From: Liriodendron chinense
Taxonomy: Eukaryota; Streptophyta; Magnoliopsida; Magnoliales; Magnoliaceae
Assembly: GCA_003013855.2 (NCBI GenBank)
Contig: ML058393.1
Location: forward strand, 124,001 to 188,000
Direction: 5' to 3'
Length of the DNA stretch: 64,000 nt
Both the position numbers and the translations under genes were made by a program. Shown in pieces: positions 34,451 to 46,800 of the stretch. Position 1 is the stretch's first letter, and each line of letters opens with the position of its first letter. Below the pieces are notes generated by a model. It was not told where the DNA came from. It searched no databases and worked only from the letters and a program-made list of their open reading frames with translations.

Positions 34451-35065
34451 GAAAATTCTTTTCTAGTTATCCAAATCGAGTCGACTCGCTGAGCGACTCG
34501 TTGAGCCAAACCGTGTTCCATCTTAGGCTGGTATTGAGCCTATAGTTCATTACAGGTGAGTGATTCATCTCAGAATACCTAGTTGATCTCTTTTTCCACA
34601 TGTGGGTTATTCTCTTTATTCAAGTTCTATTCTCTAGATCTTAGGTATATGTCTATTTTCCAAACCTTTTTCCTGACTTGAGTTAGGTTTTCAAATTCTT
34701 ATCATGCATAGATCAGATCCTAGGTAAGGGATCCATCTCTCTTTACATTTTAAACATCCTTCTTATAATATAGATTCTTTTCCACTTTCCTTCTTGTTAC
34801 GTAAGTTGAAATGGTAGAATACACTTGACATAGATTACAGACTTATGATGACAAACAAGATACGACCCTAAGTAACCTTGGTGTTAATGATATTTTAAGA
34901 AATATTGTCCATACGCTTCCTTAATGATGATAACTTAGGGAAAGAAACCTTTTAAATAAATAATGCATGCACGTTGTGATGGGGTGTGAATGATGATATG
35001 CATTGTATGCTTGAAGGGTGCTTCCATAACTCATGACATTCATATGTTTATACACTGCGACAGAA

Positions 35066-35345
35066 CAGGAGCATGGTTGATTTGACTCCTGGCGTGCATG
35101 GTTGATTTGCCGCCTCGCTGTACCAGTTAGGTGAGCATGGTTGATTTGCGACAGGTTCCTAATGTTCAGTGGCAGCGAGTTCTGGTCGTTTCACTTATTG
35201 AGCATGGTTGATTAGCTCGGTTAGATCAGTGGTGCATGGTTGATTTGCCCATTGGCGTGCATGGTTGATTTGCCGCCTCGTTGTACCGGTTAGGTGAGCA
35301 TGGTTGATTTGCGACAGGCCCTAATTTCAGTGGCAACGAGTTCCT
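35066..35345. repeat. GCATGGTTGATTTG repeat array inside the solo LTR
   Basis: Seven copies of GCATGGTTGATT(T/A)G in about 280 bp, organised as two larger units. The block GCCGCCTCG(C/T)TGTACC to GCGACAGG recurs at about 35110 and 35270. Confidence 0.85.
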
Positions 35346-35905
35346 AGACGTTTGTGCTCTTACACGTATCATAACATACATGACATCATGATAATCATGC
35401 TTCATTCCTAATAAGACATAAGATGTTTAAATCTTCACCATGTCCTTATATATTCATATAACCCTAGCTGTTAGTAATTCACGTCTAACATCTTATCAAC
35501 TGAAATATTACTTGTGATGGAAATGATCTCACTGGGCTTTAGCTCACCAAAATCACCACAGTTCCTGCAGGATATCAGGAGGAAGGAGCAGCGGCTGAAG
35601 CAGAATATCTGGACGACTACTTTTATTAGAAGACTAATCTTAGCTTAGGTGTTGAATTTATTTCCTTTGAAAGCTGATTGAAAGCAGACTTCAGTAGATT
35701 TGAATATTTTGCAGAGTAGATGTAGTTGTTTAATTTAATTTCCAATTGAGATTTAATTTATGGTTAATGAAATACTTTAGCTGGTTTTATTGTGGTATGT
35801 GGAATGAAATTTCGTTACAGGTTATATTTGGATTGAATTCACACACTGAAACTCGAGCCTTGAGTTGTTGTACTCGAGTCTCGGATTTCAGGGCGTGACA
35901 CAGTC

Positions 35906-36844
35906 GAACCTGATCACCTCATTACTCATAGTGACTAGCAATGATGCATGATGGCTTAGTGCATCAGCCACCTTGTTCTGTTGCCCTGCCTTATGTTTAG
36001 CACAAATGTGAACTCCTGTAAAAATGATATCCATCTAGCATGCACACGATTCACATTAGTCTGACCGTTAATGAATTTAAGGGCTTGATGGTTAATATAG
36101 AAAACAAACTTTCTCTAAATCAGATAATGCCTCCAATGTCGTAGCACTTGAGACAATATGTACAGCTCAAGCTCATATGTCGATCATTTTTTTAGGCATT
36201 ACTGAGCTTCTCACTATTGAAGGCTACCAACCTACCTTCCTGAGACAAAACTCCCCCTATTTTGACATACGAGGTGTCACACTCGACCTCGAACAACTTG
36301 TTGAAATAGGAAAGTACAAGTACTGGGGTTGTGGACAACATGTGCTTGATTTCTACAAAACTTCTATCATCCTCTTCTGTCCATTAGAACAACCTTTTCT
36401 TCATGCAGTCTGTAATAAGTACAATGATGGTGCTGAAATTTCGCATGAATTGATGATATAATTTTGCCAACCTGTAGAAACTCCTCACCTCATGGATATT
36501 CATTTGCACTGGCCATTCCCTGTTGGCTCAAACTTTTTCATCATCCAAGCGGATGCCTATGGATGTCACAACAAAACCAAGAATAAAAGGCTCTCGATTA
36601 AAAAGCTGCACTTTTTCAAGTTGAGGTTCAACTTATTATTTGCTAGTACCTGTAAAATCTGCAAAAGATATCCCATGTAATCTGTCTCGCTCTGACTGTA
36701 AATCAATATATCGTGAAAGTAGATCAACACAAACCACCTAATGAACAGTTTCAGAACTTGGTTCATCAACCGCATAAAAGTACTTGGCGTGTTTGAAAGA
36801 TCGAAGGGCATCACCAACCATTCATATAGCCCCTCCTTGGTCTT
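35906..36844 (-). pseudogene. RNase H and RT relic of the third gypsy
   Basis: 36566-36817 reads MPFDLSNTPSTFMRLMNQVL and VLIYFHDILIYSQSE: the catalytic YFDD is changed to YFHD. 35940-36330 aligns with the RNase H region of the younger gypsy but with stops. The element is catalytically dead. Confidence 0.75.
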
Positions 36845-36861
36845 AAATGCTATTTTCCATT

Positions 36862-37270
36862 AGCCAAGAAAGATTCCATGAACTTGACATTCATCTACAT
36901 TCCCAGAGAAGGCAACATTGTGGCAGATGAGCTTGCAAAGATGGCCAGCGAAGGCAAACCGGATGGACTGTATAGAAATAGAGCTGAGCTCCCCCCTGCT
37001 ATTAGAGGCCACCTAATCATGGATAAGGCTGGGATTGGTGTGATTAGGACTAGAACAGCGATCAAGAAAGGGATAGGATAGTTTGAGCTGCTCCGATTCT
37101 CCTGATCCTCTTCAGCCCCAAAGTCCCCTTTAGGTCCGGTTTTCTCTCCTTTTTTGTATAGGCATGCACACGATAGGCTTCTCCTCATGCATAAGCAATG
37201 GGGAATGGCCTGAATGTTTTTCTTTTTGTTGCCTTCCAGTTCAGAATTAATGAAAATTTTCCTTTAAAAA
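36862..37270 (+). mobile_element. 5'-truncated LINE with 17-bp target duplication
   Basis: 409 bp flanked by the 17-bp direct repeat AAATGCTATTTTCCATT (36845-36861, 37271-37287) and ending in a short A tail. The 5' end encodes the tail of an RNase H domain (FIYIPREGNIVADELAKMAS, 36878-37081), as found at the C-terminus of plant L1-type ORF2. Target-primed insertion with severe 5' truncation explains all of this. Confidence 0.9.
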
Positions 37271-37287
37271 AAATGCTATTTTCCATT

Positions 37288-38480
37288 CATCACCCTGTTA
37301 TATTCATTTTTTATGGTAGTTACTTCTTAAATTCAGTTTTAAAAATAATTTAGCTCCTTTAAGCATGTCTAACATATCATTCTATCAAGGTATAGAAAAT
37401 CTGTATTTTATGGTGATTTTGTTGATTGCTCAGCTGTCAACACAGATGCACAAATTGCGTCCTTCTTAGGCGTTAACAATGCAGAAACGACGCATGGACT
37501 TATGCTTTCTCGCACCAGACCCTTACGGATCAATTCATCCACTTGTCCCTGAAGAATCTTGCACTCATTTAGAATCATCCGATGGTGAGAGCGGTTAAGC
37601 AAGCTAGCTAGCCCTTGGGACAAGGTTAATATGGTGTTGAATATCCCACATGGGGGACAACCCATCGAGTAGGTCCTCTGGCCAAATTTCTTTGAACTTG
37701 TTGAACAACGACCTTAAAGTGGTTGGCATATTTGAGGGTTCAATGTTTTTGCCTTCACGACTAGAGTGTACACTTCACCTGTTTCTTTAGATTAGGATTG
37801 CACTCCCCTCCAGTTTAGAAGCTTCGAGGTGCATTTTCAAGGCCATAGGGGCAAGGATCATCTTATGACCATCCTTGACAAAGAAGTAAACATTGTCTCA
37901 CCCTGGTGGGTCGCATCTCGATTCGATTTCCATGGCTGACTAGGCAACATATGGCAGGCTTCCATGTCAACCATGTCGCAAAGCACTTGATCCTTATAAT
38001 ACTTTTCAATAGAAAACGACATAGTGCACTGTTCAATTACCTTGGTTTCATTGATCTTCTTGATCTAGCCGATGAAGTATGGGGCAGGATGTTTCTCTGT
38101 TTTCGGGCGCAACTTCTCCACCATCACCCTTAAGACAATATTCTTATTGTTGCCACTATCTATGACTACATCACGGACCTTACCATTCACAATACACCGC
38201 ATTCAAAAAATATTGTGCCGCTGCGGGTGCACTTCCTTCCTCTGAGTGTATAGGAGTCGCCTCATGACTAGGGACTCGTCATGGTCCTCGACCACCCAAG
38301 TCTCATCACCCACCTCTTCCTCGACGGTTTGCTCATTTTCATCAAATTCGAGACCTCATTTTTGTTGCTTCATCTTTAATGCCCTTTTCATTTATGACTA
38401 AGTGGGTTATGGGATGCTGAGGACATGAATTAACAAGTGAATCGGCTGGCCACATCAAAGCATTGGTCCGGCCTCGGCCG
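37288..38480 (-). pseudogene. RT N-terminus and protease relic of the third gypsy
   Basis: 37408-37665 carries QGQVDELIRKGLVRESISPCVVSALLTPKKDA, the RT fingers region. 37700-38340 aligns with the protease region of the two other gypsies but is shifted and interrupted throughout. Confidence 0.65.
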
Positions 38481-39430
38481 ACTATAAGGGTTTGAAATTC
38501 TGTTCGGGCCTGAAGTTGTTATCGCAGCATATTAGGGACTAGATAGTTTGCTCCCCATTTCACGGTTTGTGACTTTAGGAGGTTGAGGACGCTCTCCTAC
38601 TGGTTCCTTTCCCTTGTCCAATGTTGCGTCCTGTGTAGGAGTCATCATGAGAGCCCGCACCGTAGGGTAGGTCCATAAGTGGCCCTTACAAGCTAAGTTT
38701 CTACCCTACTAGCCAATTAGATTGCTTCATCAATTGTCCAAACTGGGTGCATCTGAACCTGATCCTGGTTAGGTAGCCATAAGCCATCAATGAACTGAGT
38801 GACTCGGTGTGATTTAGTCTCCACCAAGTCGTTCCGTGCTGACAATCGCTGGAATTCTTTGGTGTATTCCAACATCGGCCAATTTCTTTGTAGGCAATTT
38901 TGATATTGTTGAAACAATACCTGATCATAGTCGCTAGGAAGGAACCGTGCAAGTAAGAAACGCTTCATACGCTAGCACGATCAAATGGGTGCCTTCATCT
39001 GTCGAGTACGCATAAGTTACAACTAGTCCCACCATACTGAAGCACCGCCTTTTAACTTGTAGGCGACTAACTTCACCTTCTTCTCTTCTGGCACGTCGAT
39101 ATAGTTGAAGAAGCGTTCGACTTCAAAGAGTCATTCATCAATGCGACTCAGGCCATTGAAGCTAGGGAGATCAATCGTCCTCTTGTAGGATCAATCTGCC
39201 CAATCTACCCGATCGTAGAATCTAGCAAAAATTAAAAGCAGGATTCTACTACGAACATGGAGTTCTATGACCTATATTAAACGGTCAAGTGTAGCATGCA
39301 GCCCTTGCATGGCTTGCTGATTCTCCCGCTGGAACGACTAGAAAGTTTCTAGCACTAATGAATACTTCCTTAGAACACCATCCATTGGATTGTTGCCCAA
39401 ACCTTCATAAAGAGACACCGATCCGAGGGA
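38481..39430 (-). pseudogene. gag relic of the third gypsy
   Basis: 38717-38968 has KRFLLARFLPSDYDQVLFQQYQN and EYTKEFQRLSARNDLVETKSHRVTQFIDGLWL, the matrix/capsid-like gag core. The N-terminal part to about 39405 is broken by stops. Orthologous to 20260-21088. Confidence 0.7.
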
Positions 39431-39452
39431 AAGACCTCGCTCTGATACCACT

Positions 39453-40123
39453 TGACGTAGGGATGAGTTAACGTGGTGAGGTTGATCACCATCTTCCTCA
39501 TGGATAACTACCTTGAATCCACAAGGCTCTGTGGAATCCTCAATAGAGCTTCCTTGAATCCACAAGGAAAAAATCTCAAATCTACGAGATGAAGAACGAC
39601 AAAAGTCAAAATTGTATTGAATAATGAGAAAGTTAACTTAATAATCGTCTTAAACAACCTTAAATATTCTTAAGCAAACCCTAATTACGAATTAGAAAGA
39701 GCCCTAAACAAAAAAAGAAAAAAGAAAAAAGAAATAGAAAATAGCGAAAAACTGTGGAACCAGACAATTTGTCGACCCCATCTATTGACCAATCGAATTT
39801 GAGTGTTGAGTGGTCGACACAATTGGTCAGTCGGTCGAAACATCCCAAAATTGTCCAGAGAGTTCAACCATTCTCTGTATAATCCTGGGTAATTTTCTAT
39901 CGGTCCACCAAACTCGTCGACCGGTCGAAAATGCCAAAAGTTGTCCAAAGAGTTGAGGCTGAATTCTGAAATCTTTGGCAAGTGTTTGATGGTGGTCGAT
40001 CGGTCGACCAAGGTGCTCGATTGGTCGAATTGGACTATTGATTGTCGATTCTTCTTAAGCTTCTTAGGTTCCTTCTTCCGATCCATCCTTATCATGAATG
40101 TATCCGTAACTTGTTCTACATCA
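39453..40123 (-). repeat. 5' LTR of the third gypsy
   Basis: 671 bp, plus-strand ends TGACGTAGGG...CTACATCA. Motifs CGACCGGTCGAAAA and GATCGGTCGACC are present at 39910-40010. Confidence 0.85.
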
Positions 40124-40128
40124 ATAAT

Positions 40129-42600
40129 TGCATGTACACTTAGTAACCACGACACTAGCGTATAACCTCCTAAGCTCTTTAAGGTTTTCCTTAAACTCAC
40201 ATGACCACAGTAGATGGAAACAATTCCAAATTTAGGATCACTATGCTAGCATATGCACTTATTCTCTTATCAAATTCAAATCACAATCCTTTTACAAATG
40301 ATCTTTGATATTTTCAAAAAGATAAATTATTTGCATATATATAATTTTATAAAAATAAGATTTTAAAATATTTTTTAGGAATCTATATCGCAAACTTTAC
40401 CACAACTCAAGAACATTAGTTGGTACGCACCCACTATTTTTTTGAATCATGGGAATACTATATGATTATCACTACTAAGATTATGCTCCTATTTTTTCTT
40501 AGACTATATACAACATGTCATAAAGTTTCTATTCTAGGCTTCTTTTCACTAGGTATCTATCTTCTACAAATGTCATATTTCATAATTTAATCACAACTCA
40601 TTTGCCATTGTTTTTTATTAGTACATGTCTTTGAATGGATAGGGATACTAAATAAATGTACACTCAATTGTTCTTTTACTTAATTTACTTATATTTGAAA
40701 AAAGAAGTAAAATATGACCTAGTGAACCTTATGGATGTAGATCATTTAATGGTAGTCTACCAATCCAAAATTCAAAAAGTATTTTGGGGACTTATTTTAA
40801 AGGAATTAGGTTTAATACACAAGTAGCTATAAGCAAGCATCTCCCAAAATAAAAATAAAAATAGTAAGTATTTACATGAACCATCATAGATTTAAACATA
40901 TCTAATAGAGTTATATTTCTCCTTTTGGATACATCATTTTGCTGATGAGTATAAGGTATAGTATATTGATGAGCAATGTCAATATTTTCATAAAATAATT
41001 AAAAAAATTTTAATGTGTATTCTCCACCACTGTTGTTAGTACTTCAATATTTTTATCTAATTGATTCTTTATTTCAAATCTATATTTCTGAAAATAATCG
41101 AGTGACTTTAATTTTTGAAAAATTAAGTATATCGGCACATATTACAAGTAATCGTCAACAAATATTATCATACAATCTTTTAATATATGTCCTAATCAAT
41201 TGTGTCACTTAATAAATTTAAATACAATACTAGCAATGGTTATACCAATGAAAAAATTATTTAACATTAATGAAAAGTTATTTACAATATCTAGTTTAAA
41301 GAGATATCTTGACAATTCTCTTCAAGTATTACATTATTTTTCCTTAAAAAAAAAAAAAAAAAAACTCTATCTTTATAAAATCTTACATCAATTTTTTTTC
41401 TACCATACATGTAACAAATGCTAAATTTCTTCTCATTTTGAGAGCAATATGTTCTGACTCAAACCATGTCCTCCGATATATTATTTCTTATGTATAGCCT
41501 ATATATAGCTTCCAAGTGGGATAATCTGAAAGTCTACAAAACCTTCTCTATACTTTTGTCTGCCTTCTTTTATATTATCCACAATTCATTTATTAATGTT
41601 TAGATGGGCTATCAATACCTCTGTTCAAACATATATAACTAACAGGAGGAAGAGAAATTATCATTTTTCGTCTGGGCAAATCCTATCCCAATGCCCTTTT
41701 TTTTCACGCAAAGTACAAACCATCTCCTTACCTCCTAACTCTTAATTGGTCTCTCTCCTTAACAGCTTAGGGTCAATATACTTATCACGAGGCTGCAAAG
41801 ATTATAGAGATTTGATCAGTTACTACCTAGGTGGATATGGTCAATTTGAAGGTGGATATGATTGAGTCGAAGTAGTTGACATTGGTAACAAGGTGGGTGT
41901 GGATGGAAGTGAGGAAGAAAGGGTAGACAATAAGGTTGATTGAATTGATTAATGGGAGAACACTATATGCTTTGCTTTCCAAACCTTTTTTTAAGGATCA
42001 TATTTCTTTTGTCTTTCAGCAATAAAAATGATACTACTTTTAGACTGAACAACTTTGGGTTCAACTTCATACTATAAATGATGGGCTAAATCCTTAAATG
42101 TCTATGTTACACTTCATTATAATTTAGAATGTTTTTTTACGTGGGAGTAATAATTATCTAGTGGGGATGAAACATTACTATGATTTTCTAGTTTTCAGTC
42201 AAGACAGCCTACACTCATAGGTCATTTATCATCTATTCTATTTTCCTAATATGATCCTTGATAGAGCATGCAATAGGCATATTATATGCATCAAACTCAA
42301 TTTATAGTGTCTTAATTTTGGTGTCCAATATTCTAATGTCTGATATTTCAGTATATAATTCAACTGGGACATTCCACATTTCTTAAGTAGTTTCATAGAT
42401 ATCATATATGAGAATTAATTCTTTATCCATGGAGCCAAGGAGGATATTTCCGACTGTTATATTATTTTCTTCCACTTTTTGTATTTCTACTACTCAAGTT
42501 TTAGGTTGTTTATGGGCACATCCTCATTATCTAATACACACCTATCTTAACTAATATAGAATTTTAATAAATTTGTGTTAGTTATTCAAGTTATTACTAC
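40129..42600 (-). pseudogene. relic of a minus-strand Ty1/copia polyprotein
   Basis: The reverse complement of about 40930-41040 reads in pieces as the copia integrase core (GGEYT..., HQYTIPYT, then QQND in place of QQNG), followed by a degraded stretch to the left. 41674-41721 in reverse complement encodes LCVKKKGHWDRIC, a gag zinc knuckle. Gag lying to the right of integrase agrees with minus orientation. No LTRs were found and the frames are full of stops. Confidence 0.6.
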
Positions 42601-42868
42601 CAAATCTCTCCGTGCAAGAGATCGGCCACAGCTGATGCAATTTCTTATCGCAACATAGGCGAGAAAGAATTCTATATTAGTCAATCAAAAAATACATCAG
42701 ATACATTATTTTTAATTTTATTCATGTGTAATAAACTTCAATGGTTTCAAAACAATGACCATATATAACTTAAACAAATTGACACAAAGACTACGCGTCA
42801 TTGACAATTCAACCTAAAAGTTTTACTTTGTCGATTAGGTATAGCAGAAACAATCAAAATTGAAAATA

Positions 42869-43084
42869 GGGGTTGGAGCCTTGCCTCATTAGTAAACTCT
42901 GCAGAGTTTCAACAGAGGGTCTTGGTTTCAAAACCAGGGGTTCTTGGTTTCAAAACCCATCAGTGGTGAAAATCCACGCTGCTGACAGCACCAGTGGGTG
43001 CGTTGCATGACTGATTGGGTGGGTGTTTTTTTTTTCTTTTTTCTTTTTTAGCGTTGCGTGACTGACCAAAAAAAATCAAAATCG
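42869..43084 (+). mobile_element. tRNA-derived SINE-like insertion
   Basis: 216 bp flanked by the 12-bp direct repeat AAATTGAAAATA (42857-42868, 43085-43096). The 5' half has two TTGGTTTCAAAACC boxes resembling a pol III B box, and an A-box-like stretch (CATTAGTAAACTCTG) lies upstream. A T-rich region and a short A run lie towards the 3' end. No family could be named. Confidence 0.55.
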
Positions 43085-43760
43085 AAATTGAAAATACAAT
43101 AAAAGAATCATTCCATGTAATACTTAGGTGATACTCACAATAAATTATTATAAGTCATATGATCTAAAACATCAAATCACAATGATGGTAGATGTTTAAG
43201 GTTTACAAATCATATGTTACACATATGTTAAGTATTTTGCTATGAAGTACTTGCTGTATATTTCCGTGCGTGTGACTTGTGAGAAGTAATAAAAATTTCA
43301 CTTTTTTCCTTTGTCAAAACCATAATGTCTCTCCTCTCTTTTTCTTCTTTCTTTCTTTCTTTTTCTCCCTTCACTTTCGTTGCTGTCGTATCTAACGACG
43401 AGCCCCTCTCCGTCCTTAAACAGGAGAAAGGGAGATGCGGGCGACTTAATGCAATGGCCCACTCAATGTCATGGGTGCTAAGGCATGCAGTCCTAGCTGC
43501 TGGCACGTGATGAGTGGGCCCCACTAGAAGTTTCCCCTCCCAAGACTTTTCAGCATACTTATCTAGTGCATACACACGCATCCAACATGCAGCTGACACA
43601 TGTCAGCCACGTCTGCAGCATGTACGCTTCCAACAAAAACTACTCTCACTCCACATAAACATACATACAGAAATACCTACGTATTGCGTACATACATGTA
43701 TACAGCGTGTGAAGGTTTGACTGATGTGGAGAAGAAAGAAAATTACAGCACTTGAATGTT

Positions 43761-43767
43761 TATAAAA
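43761..43767 (+). promoter_or_regulatory. TATA box of the peroxidase gene
   Basis: TATAAAA, 87 bp upstream of the start codon. It would place transcription start near 43790 and give a 5' leader of about 55-60 nt. A microsatellite (CTTT/TTTC) at 43325-43370 and the block duplicated at 28.6 and 30.8 kb lie further upstream. Confidence 0.75.
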
Positions 43768-43847
43768 GCGGGAGTAGCATTGCTGCAGCTCTATGGCATT
43801 GGCGTTTGGACACTACTAATTCCAAAACCCTTTGTTTCTAAGGGAAG

Positions 43848-46800
43848 ATGAAGGCCAGCTTCCTTCTCTTTGTGGTCTGTTTGGGAGCCCTTGCTGTTTG
43901 TAATGGAGGTCGACTGCGTAACAACTTCTACAGGAAGAGCTGTCCTCTTGCTGAGGATATCGTGAGGAAAATCACGCAGCGGCACGTCGTCGCCTACCCG
44001 GTGTTGCCGGCGAAGCTCCTGAGGCTGCATTTTCATGATTGCTTTGTTAGGGTAATGAAACTATTTCATTTTTAGAGGTGTTGGGTTGGGCAGAATTACC
44101 ACCGTCTAATGTCCAAATGGATCCGCCGCATGTAATAGCCGTTGGATTGGGATTTGGACGGTTGTGATATGTAGTGACAGTGTGATTGATTTTATTTAGT
44201 TCTTGCTAATTAGTGTTTGCATGTTTTTACCTACATATGCACATACCATGTTTCCTGCAATCTAACTCGACGAACGGCTCACACCCAATACACACATGCT
44301 GCAGTGGCACGTGTTGCTGATCATAGCAGAGCTTTACGTCCACCAATCCATGCATGCATTGATACGTGCACGTACACAAAATTACGTGCATGCACGTGTA
44401 TTAGCTACTTCTACTAGCTGTAATCTGGGCCATTTGTTTTGTAGGGATGCGATGCTTCGGTGTTACTGTATTCAACGGCGAATAACAAAGCTGAGAAGGA
44501 CGCAGATCCAAACCTCTCATTGGAGGGTTTTGATGTGATTGATGAAATAAAGGCCCAGTTGGAGGAGACATGCCCTGGAGTCGTTTCATGCGCAGATATT
44601 GTGGCTTTGAGTGCTAGGGATTCCGTTTCCTTTCAAGTGAGTTTTGATCATTTTTTCATCTTATCACAATTGGACGGTGGTGATGAGTGGGCTCACCAAC
44701 TTCTTGGGTGGCGTTGGGCCCACCCATCATCAATAATTTCATCTGCCATCTTATCGTGGTTAGATGGGGGTTGTCGGTTGTGCAATGGATGTTTAGCTGT
44801 ACGCTCTTTGGACACTAGTAAATATGGAACGATCACGATTGGATGGTTGTGATGTGTACTAGTTGCCGGTGTACCGTCACGATTGAATAGGGACATGTGG
44901 GCCCACCACTTGCAGAGAGGCTGTTTGTACAGTAGCGACTACTATATACAATCAGGATAAGATAGTGTGGTGCTGACTGGGACCACCAGCAATTGGAGAA
45001 CAGTCTCCATATGCCACCATTATTGGAACAATCCCAACCATCTGACCAATGTAAGTTAAACGTGGAGAGATTTTCAAACGTCCATTGGATGTTCACCAAT
45101 CAGATGGTCAGGATTGCCCCTTTTGAATTGTGGCCCAACCGTGGTGGAATCAACCATCTGGACCACTCAATGGTGCCAACCCACACGCATGTGCGGTTCT
45201 CACGTGCTAAACTTGCAGTACAAAAGATCCATGTGGAAAGTGCGGACCGGTAGAAGAGATGGAAATGTGTCATGTGCACAGGAGGCCGTTGACAACTTAC
45301 CTAGCCCTTCCTTCAACTTCACCAGCCTCAAGCACAGGTTCGCCTCCAAAGACCTCAACGTCCGTGATCTCGTGGTCCTATCAGGTACGTGGAAGGAGAT
45401 CATCTGAACCGTTCGTTGCTATCAGTCACACCGAAATTTTGCTGCAAGTACACTTAAGGGAGAGCGGATTGACTGTGGCCCCCGGCACAGAGTTATCTCT
45501 GTGCCCGGAGCTGGGTGGAGTCCATAGAGATGTCTGTGACAAATCCACCCCGTCCATCTGTTTTGAAAGACCACAATAGGCTAGGATTCTAAAAAGCAGG
45601 TAGATCCAAAACTCATGTGGGCCATACCACACGAAACAGTGAGGATTGAACGCTTAGCGGTGACAGAAGTTTTTTATCAGGATGATATTTGATCCTACAG
45701 TTTATCTGAGTGGTAATAATTCTATGAACGGTTTCGATGGCATATAAACCCGTGGTCAGATCCAGGAAGGTTTCAACCGTGGACGTTGCTGTTCCCACTG
45801 CCTTGTTGGTGTGGTCCACCTGAGTTTTGGATCTGCCTGATTTATAGAATCCTGTCCTATTGTCCTATTGTGGTCTTTCAAAACATATGTACAAAGTGGA
45901 TTTGTCAGATACATCTCTGTCGACCCCACACATCCCTGGCCACACACATCCCTGGCCACGGAGATATCCCTGTGACCCCGAGGGCACAGGCAATCCACTC
46001 CCACTTAAGAGTAGAGCCGTACACGAGTTGAGCTGGCTTGGTCAACTGGCTTGACTCAGCTCAGAACAGCTCGATTCGGCTTGATTCAAATGATGACTTC
46101 GAACCAAGCTGAGTTTTTTTCCATGCTTGAAATGAATTTTGAGCTGGGCCTAGCTCGATTCGATTCGGCTTGAAACTTGATTCGATTGCAGCTTGATTCA
46201 ACTAGCTGGAAATGTATGTTGAGTTGGTTGGAACTCAACTCAACTAACTGGAAATGTATGTTGTCTAGTCACACATAAGAAGAGAGCAAAGAAATGAGAG
46301 GTGAAACTCTCTATAAAAACAAGTAGGGGGTGTCAATGAGCTTTGGGCAGCCTTTAGGTTCAAATTTTAAACAATTTTAAGCTGGGCTTTTGGGCTAGGC
46401 CTATTTAAATATTTGCTTTTTTCAGGCTCGAAAGCTCGGTCAAGCCAGCTTGATCATGTCAGTCCAGCTTGAAGGCCAAGCCGAGCCGAACATGAGCCAG
46501 TGTGCTCATTGAACAAGCCTAGCTGGAACAGGGCATAGCTCGACTCGACTCAGCTCGTGTACAGCTCTACTTAAGGGTAGGTCTGTCAATGGGCCAGGCA
46601 TGGGCTCGAATCTTAGACCCGATAAATGGGCCCAGATCAAAAATTTAATTGCTTTTGTTAATCCAGCCCAATGACGGTTTCCTAGTATTTCATATATGAT
46701 CAGCCACATCTTCATGGGCCAGGCTCGGGCCTGTTTGTTTTGGTGCCTCAAGGATTCGGACTCTGGTTGGGCTTAGGTTTGCTTTATGGGCCAGCCTTGG

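Larger units (their letters stand above)
32854..35900 (-). mobile_element. 3-kb solo LTR, Del/Tekay-like
   Basis: 3047 bp bounded by a perfect 5-bp target duplication CAGTC (32849-32853, 35901-35905). On the minus strand it begins TGTCACGCCCTGAAATCCGA, a start typical of the long LTRs of Tekay/Del chromoviruses, and ends GTTATTATA. No coding sequence, primer site or second LTR is inside, so it is best read as a solo LTR. The interior has GA-rich tracts (34027-34130, 34200-34450), a GC-rich island (33420-33620) and tandem motifs at 35066-35345. Confidence 0.75.
31018..40123 (-). mobile_element. third Ty3/gypsy element, carrying two later insertions
   Basis: LTRs 31018-31633 and 39453-40123. 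Perfect 5-bp target duplication ATAAT (31013-31017, 40124-40128). Primer site gctctgatacca (plus sense) at 39439-39450, an exact Met-tRNA match. Minus orientation, with order gag, protease, RT, RNase H, integrase. Interrupted by a 3-kb solo LTR (32854-35900) and a LINE fragment (36862-37270). Coding regions are heavily decayed. It is the closest relative of the old gypsy at 11889. Confidence 0.88.

Noticed and set aside
34000..34545. Several overlapping frames rich in RE/KE or LS/FF residues
   Set aside because: They are translations of GA-repeat DNA within a solo LTR.
35066..35345. Spaced direct repeats that could suggest a CRISPR-like array
   Set aside because: Repeat and spacer lengths vary, the motif is 14 bp, and it sits in a plant retrotransposon LTR.
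43240..43599. A 119-codon minus-strand frame upstream of the peroxidase
   Set aside because: It spans a CT microsatellite and the duplicated promoter block and has no recognisable domain.
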